Shown: in pieces, positions 44,272-57,231 of the stretch
How positions within the stretch are numbered: the first letter of the stretch is position 1
Layout: the number at the start of each line of letters is the position of its first letter
Assembly (NCBI GenBank): GCA_016271365.2
Contig: CM057452.1
Coordinates: 1,242,881,001 to 1,242,945,000, forward strand
Direction of reading: 5' to 3'
Source: Neoceratodus forsteri
Lineage: Eukaryota; Chordata; Ceratodontiformes; Ceratodontidae
DNA length: 64,000 nt
The notes under the pieces: generated by a model
The model's input: only the letters and a program-made list of their open reading frames with translations
The model's database searches: none
Told to the model about the DNA's origin: nothing
Made by a program: the position numbers and the translations under genes

Positions 44272-46470
44272 CATACATAGAAACATAGAAACATAGAAGT
44301 TGACGGCAGATAAGGACCGCAAGGCCCATCCAGTCTGCCCATTTCTTCTTCTACCTTATAAATGTGCCATTGGCCTTTGCTATGTCAGTGGCCTATCTAT
44401 TCATATTCATTTGTATTGCTCCCTTATGCCTATTCCATGCCTGTTTGAAGCCCTGCACTGTATTCATAACCACCACTTCTTGTGGTAAGCCATTCCATGC
44501 ATCCACCACCCTTTCTGTGAAAAAGAATTTCCTCACATTCCCCCGTAATCAGCCCCCTTCTAATCTCATGCTGTGTCCTCTTGTCCTGCTATTTTTCTTA
44601 TATTTAAACATGTTAGACTCTTTCATCTTGTTAATGCCCTTAAGGTGTTTGAATGCCTCGATCATATCACCTATCTCCCTCCTTTGCTCAGGGGTATAAA
44701 TATTGAGCTCTGTTAATCTGTCCTCATATGTCTTTTGATGCAGTCCCTGCACCATTTTGGTTGCCCTTCTCTGGACTGCCTCAATTTGGTTAATGTCCTT
44801 GTGAAGGTGTGGCCTCCAATACTGCACGCAGTACTCCAGGTGGGGCCTTACCAGTGTCTGGTAAAGAGGGATTATTACCTCCTCTTACGACTTGTGATAC
44901 CCCTACTAATACACCCTAACACCCCCCCCCAGCCTTACCTACTGCTTTAGAGGTCTGCTTGGATGATTTCAGGTCATCAGTGATGATGATGCCCAAGTCT
45001 CTTTCTTCCTTTGTGACTGCTAGCAACTCCCCTCCCAGCCTATAGGTGGCTTCAGGGTTTCTCTTCCCTATGTGCATGATTTTGCACTTCTTTGCATTAA
45101 ATCCTAGTTGCCACTCTTCTAACCATTTTGCTAGTTTATCCAGATCTATTCTCATTCTGTCCACCCCATCTGTATCATCTACTCTGTTGCAGATCTTGCT
45201 GTCATCTGCAAACAGACAAGCCTTACCCTAGTCCATCAGCAAGGTCACTAATGAAGATGTTGAAGAGGACTGGCCCCAGGACTGATCCCTGAGGTACCCT
45301 ACTTGTGACTTGCATCTATTCTGACTGTATACCATTTACCACCACTCTCTGTTTTCTGCCCATCAACCAGTTTGCCACCCAGTTGACCAACTTCTGACCC
45401 ACCCTGAGCCTACCCAGCTTATTTATCAATCTTCTATGTGGAACAGTGTCAAAAGATTTGCTGAAGTCAAGGTAGGCAACATCAACTGCTCCCCCTTGGT
45501 CCACCACTCTGGTTACCCAGTCAAAAAAATCTATGAGATTAGTTTGACAGGACCTTCCTTTTGTAAACCCATGCTGTCTTGGATCCTGTGCCCCTATGGA
45601 TTCCAAGTGTTGCACTATCCTTTCCTTAAGGAGTGCCTCCATAATATTGCCCACTACAGAGGTAAGACTGACTGGTCTGTAGCTCCCTGCCTCCTCCCTG
45701 CTACCACTCTTGTGGAGCGGGATCACATGAACCCTTCTCCAGTCTTCTTGGACCTCTCCTGTGCTCAGAGACTCACTAAACAGTTCTGCTAATGGCTCTG
45801 CTAGTTCCACCTTTAGCTCCTTAAGTACCCTGGGATGTATGCCATCAGGTCACATTGCCTTATCCACCCTGAGCTTAGCAAGCTCTTGTAGGACCCTTTC
45901 TTTGTGAAGGGAGTAGTGCTCACCTCCCCCGTGTCCATGATGTTGAGTCTGGGCCCTGCCCTACCTTCTCTTCATTAAATACTGAGCAAAGTATATATTT
46001 AGGATAGATGCCTTTACAGGGTCCTCCTCCTCACATGCTCCCTTTTCTCCATTAAGTTTAGTGATACCCCTCTGGACTTTCTCCTTTCACTAATGTACCT
46101 ATAGAAAGTCTTGTCACCTTCTTTTACTGTTTGTGCTAGTGTTTCCTCAGTTTGGGACTTGCCTGCCTTACTGCCTTCCTGCTTCCCTTAGGGCAGTTTG
46201 GATACCTCCTATCTTCATCCCGCTGTGTTCCTTATATTTCCTGAAGGCCAGCCTTTGGCTCTGACCTTTTCTGCTACTGTATTTGAGAACCAGAGTGGTT
46301 TCCTTCTTCTTTGCACTTCCTTTTCTGTCTAACACAATGGGATGCTGCTTCAAGTATTGCATCCTTAATGCTTGCCCACTTTGCCTGTACCCCCTCACCT
46401 GTGTTTCTTTTTGCCAGGGCTAGCTTAACTCTGTTGACCATCTTACCAAAGTCAGCTCCTCTGAAGTCCC
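44272..46470 (-). mobile_element. CR1 LINE (family B) inserted in the 5' LTR
   Basis: The minus strand runs from the EN-RT linker (near 46470, equivalent of DFRGADF) through ELAEPLAELFSESLSTGEVQ (45810), YRPVSLTSVVGNIMEALLKE, TKGRSCQTNLIDFFDWVTR and VAYLDFSKSFDTVPH, to the active site FADD (45212-45201, intact). The C-terminus follows (MQYWRPHLHKDINQIEAVQR at 44827). The 3' end is ATGTTTCTATGTTTCTATG (44297-44279). The RT region is among the best preserved here (164 codons open), but later stops disable it. Confidence 0.9.
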
Positions 46471-47815
46471 ATAAAAGATGCCAATTTTACTGCAAGGATA
46501 CTCGGGAAATGCTGATGTGTATTTCAGTGTCTGACATCTCCCCTTGCCTAGGACAAAGGCTTGCTAAGAGATAAACAGGTGTTAAATTTCAATAGGGATT
46601 GAAATTTCCTGGTAGCTGATCAAAGGGGAAGATTCCATTAATAACAAGAGATGGGAAGGCCATTTCCTCTGTTTATAACACTTTGAAGTTCAAAGAAAAA
46701 TGGTTTTAGAACAGGGTTCAGATGACGCTCAGTCTAGGAAACTATTGTTAAATTCTCTACCATCTGCCATAGCCTATTTCCATTTTAATAGTGCCAGGAA
46801 GGTAGTGTTGATCAAAAGCCAGCCAGGGAGGTGGGGCTTTAGGAAATCAAAATACTGATAATTGTGGTTCACTTGCAACTTTTGGAAAGAGCAAGAGAGA
46901 CCCCTGTTGACGTAGAGGTGAACACTTGGACCTGGACATATTAAGAACACTAGCCAATCACAGGCCACTTTTGCAGACTGCAGAAAAAGGCTATATAAAC
47001 CCTCTCAAACAGAGACTATGGGCAGAAGCTACATTTCCTGGCACACTGAAAACTGCAAGACACACTGAAGACCAGTGCAAGAAAAGTTGGGACTCTAAGA
47101 CACAGCTAAGATAGAAAGAGAGAATTTGCAAAACTCAATTATTTTTGGGACTCAGATTCACTACAGAAAAGGTAGAAATGATTCATTTAATTCACCAGTT
47201 CATTTTGCATGCAGTTTCCAACTGTATTTGTAGTTATTCTGTAACTAAATATTTAAATCATTTGTCTGTATGTTTGTATGGTAATTATTTAATCAGTAAA
47301 TGTTCTTGCTTTTATTTTAAAGTACTGCCTGGGAGTGATTTTGTTGTGTGTGAGGGTTTTGGGAAAGTTTATTCAATCTGTTCCACACCTGTTTAGCACT
47401 CAGGTGCTACACGTTACTGAAACTAGGATCCTGGAAGGGGATCTTGGACCCTACCAAAGTGTAAAAGTACACCAGGTCTCCAGCAGGGGTCTACAAGATT
47501 TTAATCAGGTTCCTGAACCCCTGTGGGAGAAGATACAATCAGGGTTGCATGAGCAGCCCCAAAGGTATTATAACACCTGGGTTTTCCCCCAGCACAGAAA
47601 CCACAAACTCACATGTCTATAGACTCTAGACTGTATTTTACTGGTACCCAGAGTAAGGATGCCCTGGGCCCTTGTATTGATTGTTCAGTTATGAAATCAG
47701 TGAGCACTCTAAAAGGACATGAGGAGAGTATTTCCTGACCCCCTATCATAGCTTGCACTTACGGGAGGGCACTGTGAACTCAGTGGACCCAGTCCCCAGG
47801 AGTGGATTCATGACA
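46471..47815 (+). repeat. 5' LTR of gypsy element 2, right piece
   Basis: Resumes AAAAGATGCC.ATTTTACTGC like the 3' LTR near 54130 and ends GGATTCATGACA. The promoter/R region probably includes TATATAAACCC at 46992. Confidence 0.88.
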
Positions 47816-47820
47816 GATAC

Positions 47821-47838
47821 TGGTGGCATAGCAGTTGG
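47821..47838 (+). other. Candidate primer binding site
   Basis: TGGTGGCATAGCAGTTGG starts five bases after the LTR and begins with TGG, as needed to pair with a tRNA CCA end. The tRNA species is not identified. Confidence 0.5.
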
Positions 47839-48002
47839 ATTCAAGGCTAGTGTATCAGATTGCTAAACTGTAAACAAATCACACACAAACAGGGCAAAAA
47901 TTGGGGAAAAAAAAGAGAACATTTGGTTACAGTATAAAGTGACCTACTCTGTTTTTTTGTTCTTTTTAGTGTTAGCTAGTGTAGCAAAAGTTAGAGAAGA
48001 AT

Positions 48003-49292
48003 ATGGCTTCCAACTACAATGAATGCACTACAGACCAACTAAGGCAGTTGTGTCAGGAAAGATGGGACCATTATAGAGGGCAAAGCAAAAAGAATCTCAT
48101 GGAAGCTCTCTTGGCAGCCAGTGAGGAAGCTGCTACTCAGGACCTTGAATCTTGGCCAGTGACTAAAAAGGAACAGACCTTGGGTGTGGGGGTGCCAGAG
48201 GATGTCACAGTGTCCAGTTCCAGGGAGGAGAACAGTGAGACTGGAGGGGACCCAAAGCCATGGCACCAAGTGAAGTCCACCAAAGATGGGGAGCTGGAGA
48301 AGCTGAAGCTTAGACTGGAGCTGCAGAGAGTACAGCTTGCCATACAGGTCAGACAGCTTGCCCTACAAGCCCAGCAGCAGAGCGAAGCCCAGCAGCAGAT
48401 GGAAGCCCAGCATCAGAGGGAACTTGAGCAGAAAGGCTAGAAAATGAAGATGGAGGACAAATGGCACCAAAGAGAGGCCAAGATGGAGGACGAACAGCAT
48501 CAAGGAGAATTCCAATTGGAGAGACTGAAGCTTTAACTGCCAATACAGGTAAGTGACAGAGGTGAACCTGAAACTCAATGGCTGGAGTATAAATTAAATC
48601 CAAATTAATAGCAGACTTTAAAGAGGGGGAGGATATGGATGCATTTTAGAATTCATTTGAAAAGGTCTATATCCAGGCCAAGATACCCAAGAAGGCCTGG
48701 AGCTTTCAGCTATCCCCACTGCTTACTGGCAAGGGGCATGAGCTGCTAGGCCAAATGGACAATGAGGACAGTAAAGACTATGAAAATTTTAAAATTGATT
48801 TACTGAAAAAGTATGAACTAACCCTTGAGGCCCAAAGAGTTAAATTCTGCAAGCTCTGAAAGAGCCCTGAAATGAGCTTTGAGGAACTCACCAGAAAGCA
48901 ATGTCAGTTTTTGAAACGTTGGTGGTGGGGATGGAAGCAAACTCTGTGGGGAAAATTGAGGAGGTTGTGTTATTGGAACACTTCTTTTGGGCATGCCCAG
49001 CAGTGTTGAAAACAGAGGACTGGGATCCTAAAACAGCACAGCACACTGCTGAACTCTTGGATTGCTATGCTAGGAGCAGGCCTGCTCTGAAAGGAAGTGG
49101 GGAAGCAGGTGCTGCAGGGGCAAAATGGAAAAGTGCACCTGTAGGGCAGCTAAAACACTCACTGCCTCTGCAGAAAGAAGGAAGCCCCAAGTTACCAAAA
49201 AGGAAAGTCTCGGATAAAAAAAGAGATGAATATTGGTTTTGTAAGCAGCTAAGGCATCTTGCTTTTCAATGCCCTAATAAGTCACAGAGTTG
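48003..49292 (+). pseudogene. gag of gypsy element 2, SCAN-like, broken
   Basis: Starts MASNYNECTTDQLRQLC (compare element 1 at 18230). An N-terminal helical region is followed by a Gln/Glu-rich coiled coil (residues about 95-145: QLALQAQQQSEAQQQME). The first frame ends at TAG (48438), where downstream coding still follows the family. The frame at 48901-49293 has the SCAN-like block VVLLEHFFWACPAVLK and a zinc-knuckle remnant CKQLRHLAFQC (first Cys replaced by Tyr). Its function would be particle assembly and RNA packaging. Confidence 0.8.
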
Positions 49293-49889
49293 ACAAAGTG
49301 TCCCTTGAAAGGAGGTGGGTGCACTGTGTATCCCTGAGAGTATGCCTGTGATCATGAGGGAGCACATACACCTGGTTACCATAAATTGGGGGCAGCCCCA
49401 TGGGTTAAGGGAAACTGGGGCATCTCTTACCCTGGTAAAAGGGGATTTGGTTGGGCTGAACAACTAATGCTTAATTAGCTTGTAACTGTGAGAGGATTCA
49501 ATGGGGAGGAGAAAATCCTGCCACTAGCTAGTGTTCTGGATTGGGGTGAAACAGGAGAGAGGATACAAAAAGAGGCAGTAGCAGACAGCCTCACCCTGGA
49601 TGTGATTATAAGGAACAATCTCCAGCAGGGGGTGGTGTGTGTGGTTACCCATAGTCAGACTGCGAAGGCTGCTTGTAATTCCCTGAACCCCACAGAAGCC
49701 ACTGTGGAAAATAATAGGACTCTGGTTCCCCAGTCTGTGTCCCCAGAAAGGGAGAATAGTGAAAGGGATGTAGGAATTCCCCAAGTAGTTGTTCACCAGA
49801 CTGCTACAGAAGGTCACGTTGAGGAAGGAGGGGTAACATATGGTCAGAATGTTTGGGATGGCAGTGACTCTGAATGCTCTGATTCACTG
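49293..49889 (+). pseudogene. Protease of gypsy element 2, catalytic Asp lost
   Basis: LRETGASLTLVKGDL near 49405-49450 aligns with LIDTGASLTLVKGDL of element 1, so the catalytic Asp is Glu (GAA at 49411). The frame at 49488-49988 continues RGFNGEEKILPLASVL and LDVIIRNNLQQGVV (the ILGNN block, Gly lost). It is cut by the CR1 at 49890. Confidence 0.78.
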
Positions 49890-51142
49890 CAGGAAGGTCA
49901 TGCCAAACAAATCGTGTGGAGTTCTTTGACTATGTTACAAACGTTGTGGATGACAGAGCATGGTGGATGTGGCCTACCTGGACTTTAGCAAGGTCTTTGA
50001 CTCGGTTCAACACAGAAGACTGGTAAAGAAGTTAGGTTGCACAGGGGTTGGCCAAAAAGTGGTTAAATGGGTACAAAATTGGCCGCAGGGCAGAACCCAG
50101 AGGGTACAGGTAAATGGAGTACTATCATCAGAAGGTAGGGTGTCCAGCAGAGTACCCCAGAGCTTGGTATTTGGGCCTCTGCTCTTCAATGTTTTCATAG
50201 CAGACATTGCTAGCAGCCTAAAGGGAAAGGTGTGTCTGTTTGTGGATGAAACCAAGCTATGTAACAGGGTTGACACCATAGAGGGAGTAGCCAAGATGGA
50301 ATCATATCTCCAAAAACTTGAAGAATGGTCTGAAGCATGGCAGCTGAGATTCAATGCTAAAAAATGCAAAGCCATGCACATAGCCAAAAGGAATCCAAAG
50401 AAGGAGTATTTCTAGGGAGGGATGGGACTAGCTGCCTCCAACTAGGAGCTCAATCTGGGAATCATGATCTCAGTCAACTTGAAAGTGAGAAAACAGTGCA
50501 AGAAGGCAGCACTGAAGGCCAGTGGAATGCTGTACTGCATTGGGAGGGGAATCACAAGTAGAAGGAAAGAGGTGGTCCTACCTTTGTACACATCACTGGT
50601 CAGGCCACACCTGGAGTGTGGTGTCCAGTTTTGGAGGCCTTACCTCAAAAAATAAATTGACTGGATTGAAACAGTGCAGAGTAAGGTGATAAAAATGATT
50701 TGAGGATTGCACAAGATGTCTTATGGAGAAAGACTGAAAGAACTGAACACGTATTCCCTGGATCAGAGAAGGAAGAGGGGTGACATGACCAAAACATTCA
50801 AATACATAAAAGGAGTAAACAAAGTGCATACTCAGAAATTTTTTTAACTTCAAGGAGGGCAGCAGAACCATGGGGCATGATCTAAGCCTGGAAGGAGGGA
50901 GGTTCTCCACCAATGTCAGGAAGTTTTTCTTCACCAAGAGGGTGGAGGACACCTGGAATAGCCTGCCCCCAGAGGTATTGGAAGCAAACACAGTTGTGGG
51001 AATCAAGCATGCATGGGACAGACACAAAGGAACTCTCAGATCAAAGGGCAGCTAGAGGGGTAGGAAAAAACAAAAACACTGGGCACCTGATGGATCTAGT
51101 GGTCTCCTTCTGCCAACACCAGCTATGTTTCTATGTTTCTAT
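49890..51142 (+). mobile_element. CR1 LINE (family B) inserted between PR and INT
   Basis: Starts in the GRSCQTN block, then VDVAYLDFSKVFDSVQHRRL (49960), VPQSLVFGPLLFNVFIADI, and the active site FVDE (50239-50250; second Asp is Glu). RPHLECGVQFWRPYLKK and RTPGIACPQRYWK-type C-terminal sequence follow, and the 3' end is CTATGTTTCTATGTTTCTATG (51122-51142). A 151-codon open frame suggests a fairly young copy. The gypsy sequence resumes directly with a GATGCTAGAGC stretch. Confidence 0.9.
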
Positions 51143-52480
51143 GATGCTAGAGCTAAGGAGCCCTGTTTTGGAACTAAGGGGGTCATGTCCCATGCTTTGG
51201 GAAATGTGAAGATTTTGTGGCCGCTCAGAGGATTGACCCTAGTTTGGAGAGGCTGAGGGCTTGTGCAGAATCTGACAGGACACAGTGAGGTGACATGAGA
51301 CATAGGGTATTTTGGGACAATGGACTGTTGTATACACAGGACGTGAGGACAGAGGCAGGGGTGATAGGCAGTCAGCTTGTCATTCCCTTGCAGTATCGTG
51401 AGAGATTGCTCAAGATCACTCATGATATCCCCATGTCTGGACAGCTGGCCATTACTCCCACCACACAGCGATTAGCCCAAAATTTCTATTGGCCTAACTT
51501 CACTCAGCAGGTGAAAGAATATTGCAGGTCTTGTCACTGGTTCCAACAGGTAAGGAAGGCAGGTAGTAAAACAAGTTTCCCTAATTCCCTTGTCCATTGT
51601 GGAGGAGCCATTCCAGAAGGTAGGGAATGAATATTGTGGGACCCTTGAATACCCCAAGCTCCTCCAGGAAGAAGTATATCCTAACCGTGGTCGATTTTGC
51701 CACCCGATACCCAGATGCAGTTGCCCTCTCCTCAGTTAAGGCAAAGAAAGTGGCAGATGCCTTGCTTGGGATTTTGTCCCATGTCAGTTTTCTGCAGGAC
51801 GTTATCTCTGATCAGGAGGGTAACTTAAGATCAAACCTGATGAAGTGTTTGTGGGAGAAGTGTGGGGTGGTGCAGAGATGCACAACACCTTATCACCCAT
51901 AAACTAATGGACTCTTGGAAAGATTTAATAGTACCCTAAAAATTATACTTTGAGCTTTTGCTGAACAGCATGGGAGGGACTGGAAGAAATACCTTCCCCA
52001 TCTGTTGTTCAAATACAGAGAGATGCCTCAAGAGTTGACAGGGTTCTCCCCTTCAAACTCTTATATGGAAGTAGGGTGCGTGGGCACCTAGACTTGATCC
52101 AGGTAGACTGGGAAGGCAAGCATAGCACCCCGGGAACTCCCATAGTGGGGTATGTCCTAAAGAGTAGGAAGAAGCTGAAGGAGCTTATGGGGTGGCCCAA
52201 AGCAACCTGTCAGCTGCCCATCAGAAGCAAAATGTTTGGTAAAATTGCAGAGCAGGAGCTCACTCATAAGGCACAGGCCAGAAAATAATGGTCCTAATTC
52301 CAGTCTAGAAGGACCAGCTGTAGGCTGAGTGGGCGGAACCATTCAAGGTAGTCTGACAGGCCAATGACGTGAACTATATTTTGGAACTGCCTGACATGAG
52401 ACATACCCATAGGATGTACCATAGCAATATGATGAAGCTATATGTAAATAGGGACAACATGGTGTTTGCAGACTGCAGTC
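51143..52480 (+). pseudogene. Integrase of gypsy element 2
   Basis: The zinc-binding N-terminus (51295-51630) shows LLKITHDIPMSGQLAI and CRSCHWFQQV; the second His and last Cys are altered. The core starts MNIVGPLN (51627; Asp replaced by Asn), then VDFATRYPDAVALSS, VISDQEG (second Asp kept) and LLERFN (Glu kept, about 51912). The C-terminus near 52369-52445 (NYILELPDMRHTHRMYHSNM) is the SH3-like end of gypsy integrases. Stop codons at 51900 and beyond. It lies before RT, the Gmr1 order. Confidence 0.82.
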
Positions 52481-53492
52481 CTGGGGAGGGGACCGCTGAA
52501 GAAGACCCCCTCCTGAACTTGCTAGAGAAAAGGAAGCAGGAGTTATCTGTGGAGACAATCAAGCTGTCACCACAGTTGACCCTGCAACAGACCCAGGAAG
52601 TGAGGGAGGTTTTACAGGATGTTGACCATTTATTTACAGCCAAGCCTGGATGAATCCCATTAGTGACTCATGACATAGACACTGGGAAGTGAGCACCAAT
52701 CCTATAGACAGCCTACCTTGTGTCTGAGGCAATCCTAAAGGACATTAGGAGGGAAGTGGAGGAAATGCTGGACTTAGGGGTAATCCAGAAAACCCACAAT
52801 CCCTGGTCCTCACCTATAGTCCTTGTCCCCAAGCCAGATGGGAATATTCACTTCTGTGTGGACTATCATAGACTCAACACAGTCACAAAGTCTGACACCC
52901 ACCCAGTGCCATAAATGGATGAGCTACTAGAGAAGTTGGGAGGGGTGACAGACCTTACTACAACTGACTTAACAAAAGGATACTGGCAGGTGGAGTTAAC
53001 TGCCAGAACAAGAGAACAGTAAGCCTTCATCACTCCAGTAGGATTATTTGAATTCTGGGTAATGCCTTTTGGAATGAAGAACACCCCTGCCACATTCCAA
53101 AGGCTGGTCAATGAGGTGTTACAGGGTACTGAAGAGTATGCAGTGGCTTATCTGGATGATATTGCCATCTTCAGTACCAGCTGGAAAGAACACCTGCCCC
53201 ATCTGAAGGAAATGTTGGGCAGGATACAGGTAGCAGGCCTCACTGTAAAGGCTGAAAAGTGTCAGTTGTCTATGGTGTAGGTGACATACCTAGACCATGT
53301 AGTGGTGTGGGGGCAGCTCAGTCCCAACCACACAAAGATTGAGGCAATCGAGGCATGGCCCATGCCTGAAACTCAAAAGCAAGTTAGGAGCTTCCTAGAG
53401 ACTGCAAGGTACTACCGAAAGTTTGTACCAAATTACAGTACCCTAGGGGCTTCTCTGTCTAGCTTGCTAAGAAAAGACAGCCCAAAAAGGTA
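52481..53492 (+). pseudogene. Reverse transcriptase of gypsy element 2
   Basis: Blocks in order: MLDLGVIQKTHNPWSSPIVL (from 52765), VPKPDGNIHFCVDYHRLN, TDLTKGYWQVEL, FWVMPFGMKNTPATFQRLVN, then YLDD (53149-53160, intact), TVKAEKCQLS, VTYLDHVV, and RSFLETARYYRKFVPN. Several in-frame stops (52652, 52912, 53021, 53278) break it. This is the typical Ty3/gypsy palm and thumb. Confidence 0.9.
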
Positions 53493-54034
53493 AACTGGGA
53501 GCCAACCTGTGAAAGGGCTTTCACACGGCTGAAAGTGGTGCTGTGCAGTGACCCTGTGCTGACCAATCTAGACTACACTAGCCAGTTTGTGGTACAGATG
53601 GATGCCTCAGATGTGGTGATTGAATCAGACCTCAGCCAGACATCCAGTCAGGGAAGAGACCACCTGATAGCATACCTTAGCAAGAAGCTACTTTTTCGGG
53701 AGCAGGCATACTCCATGGTAGAAAAGGAATTCCTTGCACTGGTATGGGCCCTGAAGAAAGTGTAGCCATAACTCTATGGGAGGAGCTTCGAGGTACAGAT
53801 CAACCACAACCCTCTGGTGTGGTTAAATCAGATGGGCAAAACAAATGGATAGCTCCTCAAATGGAGAATTGCCCTGCCTGCAGGCTTATGACATGACCAT
53901 TACACACAGGTCAGGGTCTGCCAACGTGAACACAGGTGGCCTATCTCACCAATTAGAACAGTAACCAAACTGTGGAAACCCTGCCATACAATAGGGATGT
54001 GTTCCCACAGATTCAGTCTTAGGACAGAGGGATA
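53493..54034 (+). pseudogene. RNase H of gypsy element 2
   Basis: AFTRLKVVLCSDPVL, then FVVQMDASDVVIESDLSQ (catalytic Asp in MDAS), LIAYLSKKL, EKEFLALVWALKK (Glu block), and INHNPLVWLNQMGK, where the usual TDH reads INH, so a metal-binding Asp is lost. Stops at 53763 and after. The polypurine tract follows. Confidence 0.85.
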
Positions 54035-55475
54035 TGGTGATTTGGCCACTGCATTTATATTGTTGTCATATTTCTCTGTAATTTTGTTATGTTTAATTTC
54101 CAAAAAGGCCAGGCCTCAGGTTTGTCAGAAAAGCTGCCCATTTTACTGCAAGGATAATTGGGAAGATTTGATGTGTTTTTCAGTGTCTGACATCTCCCCC
54201 TGCCTAGGATAAAGGCTTACTTACAGGTAAAGAGAAGTTAAATTTCAATATGGGATTGAAATTTCTGGGTAGCCGATCAAAGGGGAAGATTCCATAAATG
54301 ACAAGAGATGTAAGGGCCATCTCCTCTGTTTATAACACTTTGAATTTCAAAGAAAATGGCTTTAGAATAGGGTTCTGCAGATGCCCAGTCTAGGAAGCTA
54401 TTGTTAAATTATCTACCAAATGCCACAGTCTATTTCCATTATAATAGTGCCAGAAAGGTAGTGTAGATATAAAAGCCAGAAAGTGAAGTGGGGCTGTGGC
54501 AAATCAAAATACTGATAATTTCGGTTCGCTTGCAACTTTGGGAAAGAGCAAGAGAGACCCCTGCAGGCCTAGAGATGAACAGTTGGACCTGGAAATATTA
54601 AGGACACTAGCCAATCACTGGCCACTTTTGCAGACTGCAGAAAAGAGCTATATAAGCCCGCTCAAAAGAGACTGTGGAAAGAAGCCAAATTTCCTGACAC
54701 ACTAAAAAATGCCAGACACACTGAAGACCAATGCAAGAAAAGCAGTGACTCTGAGACACAGTAGAGAGAAAAAGAGAGATTTTGTAAAACTTACTTATTT
54801 TCTGGACTCTCATTCTCTACAGAAAAGGTAGAAATTATCCAGTTAGTTCACCTGTTCATTTTGTATGTATTTCCAAGTTTTTTCTAGTTATTCTGCATCC
54901 AAATATCTAAATCATTTGTTTGTATGATACTTATTTAAGTAATCAGTAAAATCTCTTCCTTTTATTTTAAAGTACTACTGCCTGGGAGTGATTTTGTTGA
55001 ATGTGAAGGTTTTAGGAAGGTTTATTCAATCTGTATCACACTTGTTTAGCACTAAGGTGCCACATACTACCAAAACTAGGATCCTGGAAGGGAATCTGGT
55101 GCCCCACAGTAGGGTAAAAATACACAAGGTCTCTGGAGGGATCTTAGGGGGTTGAATCAGGTTCCTGCACCCCTGTGGGAGAAGACACAATCAGGGTTAT
55201 GAGAGCAGCCCTGAAGGTCTCATAATACCTGGGTTTTCCCCCCCAGTGCAGAAACCAAGGATGGTTCTCACCTGACTACAGATTCAAGACTGCATTTTAC
55301 CAATACCCAATGAGAGGAAGCCCTGGACATTTGCAGCAAGTATTCAGTTGTGAAATCAGTGAGCACTCTAAAAGTACAAAAGAAGGGTATTTCTTGACAC
55401 CTCCTATTATGGGCTGCACTTAAGGGAGTGCACTGTAAACTCAGTGGGCCTAGCCCCCAGGAGTGGGTTTGTGAC
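54035..55475 (+). repeat. 3' LTR of gypsy element 2
   Basis: About 1,441 bases, starting TGGTGATTTGGCCACTGCAT and ending GGGTTTGTGAC. It matches the two 5' LTR pieces throughout, with many substitutions. Confidence 0.9.
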
Positions 55476-57231
55476 TGCAATGTTATACTTTAGGGCTAAT
55501 ATGACTTACACCTTGACTTCTTAGACAGGGCTGAAACGAGTATGTGATGGACACATGTATTAATTTAAGGGATCCCGTTTTAGTGCTTCATTCATTAAAA
55601 TAAAGCTGGGATCCAGACATGATTTAGGATCAGGTATTCATGGTAGCAAACTCACAGGGACACACAGTGTTCAGTGTCCTAATAGCTATCATAACACTAG
55701 CAAGCAAAGATATTGCCCCCGTTACTAGATAACAAATCCCAATTAGTTCCCCCAGCCTTTGTGGACTCCTGTTTCTCAGAATAAAATTACATTGAACAGT
55801 AAGTATGACAAAATGAAGACAGATTGTCTGCATATGTAACAGACCTTTACTTGTCTGTATGTGTAACATGGGTACTCTCTGTTGGACATTGAACATTCTT
55901 AACAAGATCACTTTGCAATGAAAGGGATTTCCAGACTGCAAATTGTATTTTTAAATTCCCCAAAAAACCCTGCTAACTATGTGTAGCGTTTGATAATCCC
56001 ATCATTGTCTCAAGTGACTCTGAGCCTCCCCATGGCTACTAATGAACATTCATATAATCTGGACACCAACTGGCCAGAGGGACAAAGGCAATAATGGAAA
56101 AAAAAAAAACATTATTAAACAAACAACTCTATCCCATTGCAGTCATATTAGGAAATGGAAAATGAAGTAAAAGTAAGCCAAAATTAATGTTTTTGTGGTT
56201 TTAACGACCAAGTAACTAATATAATAGCTGTGGATGCCCACAGTTATACATTAATCACAAAAACAATAAGGGCACCATTGAATGAGACAAAAAATAATAT
56301 ACCACAGAAACAAATTAACACAGTATATAGGAGATCAAGGCAAAGCAATATATTTTAAAAAAACAAGCAAACTAAAAGCCAGAACAGAAACATTATGAAA
56401 TATCATATAACCTTTTTAAAATGCTATTATAATAAATTGCTAACAGTGTTTATAACAAGTTGGTCATTGTTAAGCAATTTGAACCATAATTGGAGCCCCT
56501 TTTTTATGAACATAGCCAAATGGTACTTAAAAAACTCAATTCTTTTGTATGAACCACATTTTTCACTGTCCCAAAAAAGCTAGCTAAAATCTATCCAGAG
56601 GAGAATAATTGTTGTCCCCATCATAGGAGTGAGGTGGTGGAAACCTTGCACACATTCTGGGAGGTCCACAGTTAGGAGTCTATTGGGCATGGGTTTGGGG
56701 GGATTCGCATTTACCCAATTAACCATCAAGTTATCAAGCAGCCTAATGCCATTGGGAGCTCTACAGTCAGAGGAAGAGTGGTGAAAAGGGGATTATGGAT
56801 TTATGTCTTTAACACCATTATTGGATAAACAGGTTATCCTTTCCTAATGGAAAGTGGTAGAACCACCAGATTATCAGTAATGGTTTAGAAGAGTTTCACT
56901 GGCCACCTAGTTAAATCAGCTGGTCTATTCAAGAGGAAAAGAATGAGGATATATAATCCATTTGGATGAAGTGGGATATTGTCATCTGAAATGTCACAGT
57001 AATGTCTGTCAGAAGTATATATTACTAACAGTAGTGTGCAAAATCCAGACAGGAATGTACTGAGCTCATGATGATATACACTCTACAAGACCACAGTTAC
57101 AAATGTATGTAATACTTAAAATGGTTCTCGGTCCCAGACTGAGAACAATATAATGCTGCCAATACTTAAGATGAATCTGAACGTGATTCTGTGTCCATTT
57201 AGAATACTCAGAGTGAGCATATTAGAAAGTA
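55476..57231. other. No recognised feature
   Basis: A/T-rich DNA with poly-A runs (56098-56109). Open frames are short and without motifs. Confidence 0.5.

Larger units (their letters stand above)
44161..55475 (+). mobile_element. Ty3/gypsy LTR retrotransposon 2 (Gmr1-like), with two nested CR1s
   Basis: LTR-gag-PR-INT-RT-RH-LTR, about 7.8 kb after subtracting CR1s at 44272-46470 and 49890-51142. Integrase precedes RT. Motifs: protease ETGA (Asp lost), integrase first Asp changed to Asn, RT YLDD intact. A primer-binding-site candidate is TGGTGGCATAGCAGTTGG at 47821. The polypurine tract is AGGACAGAGGGATA before 54035. It is a diverged relative of element 1 with different LTRs. Confidence 0.9.
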
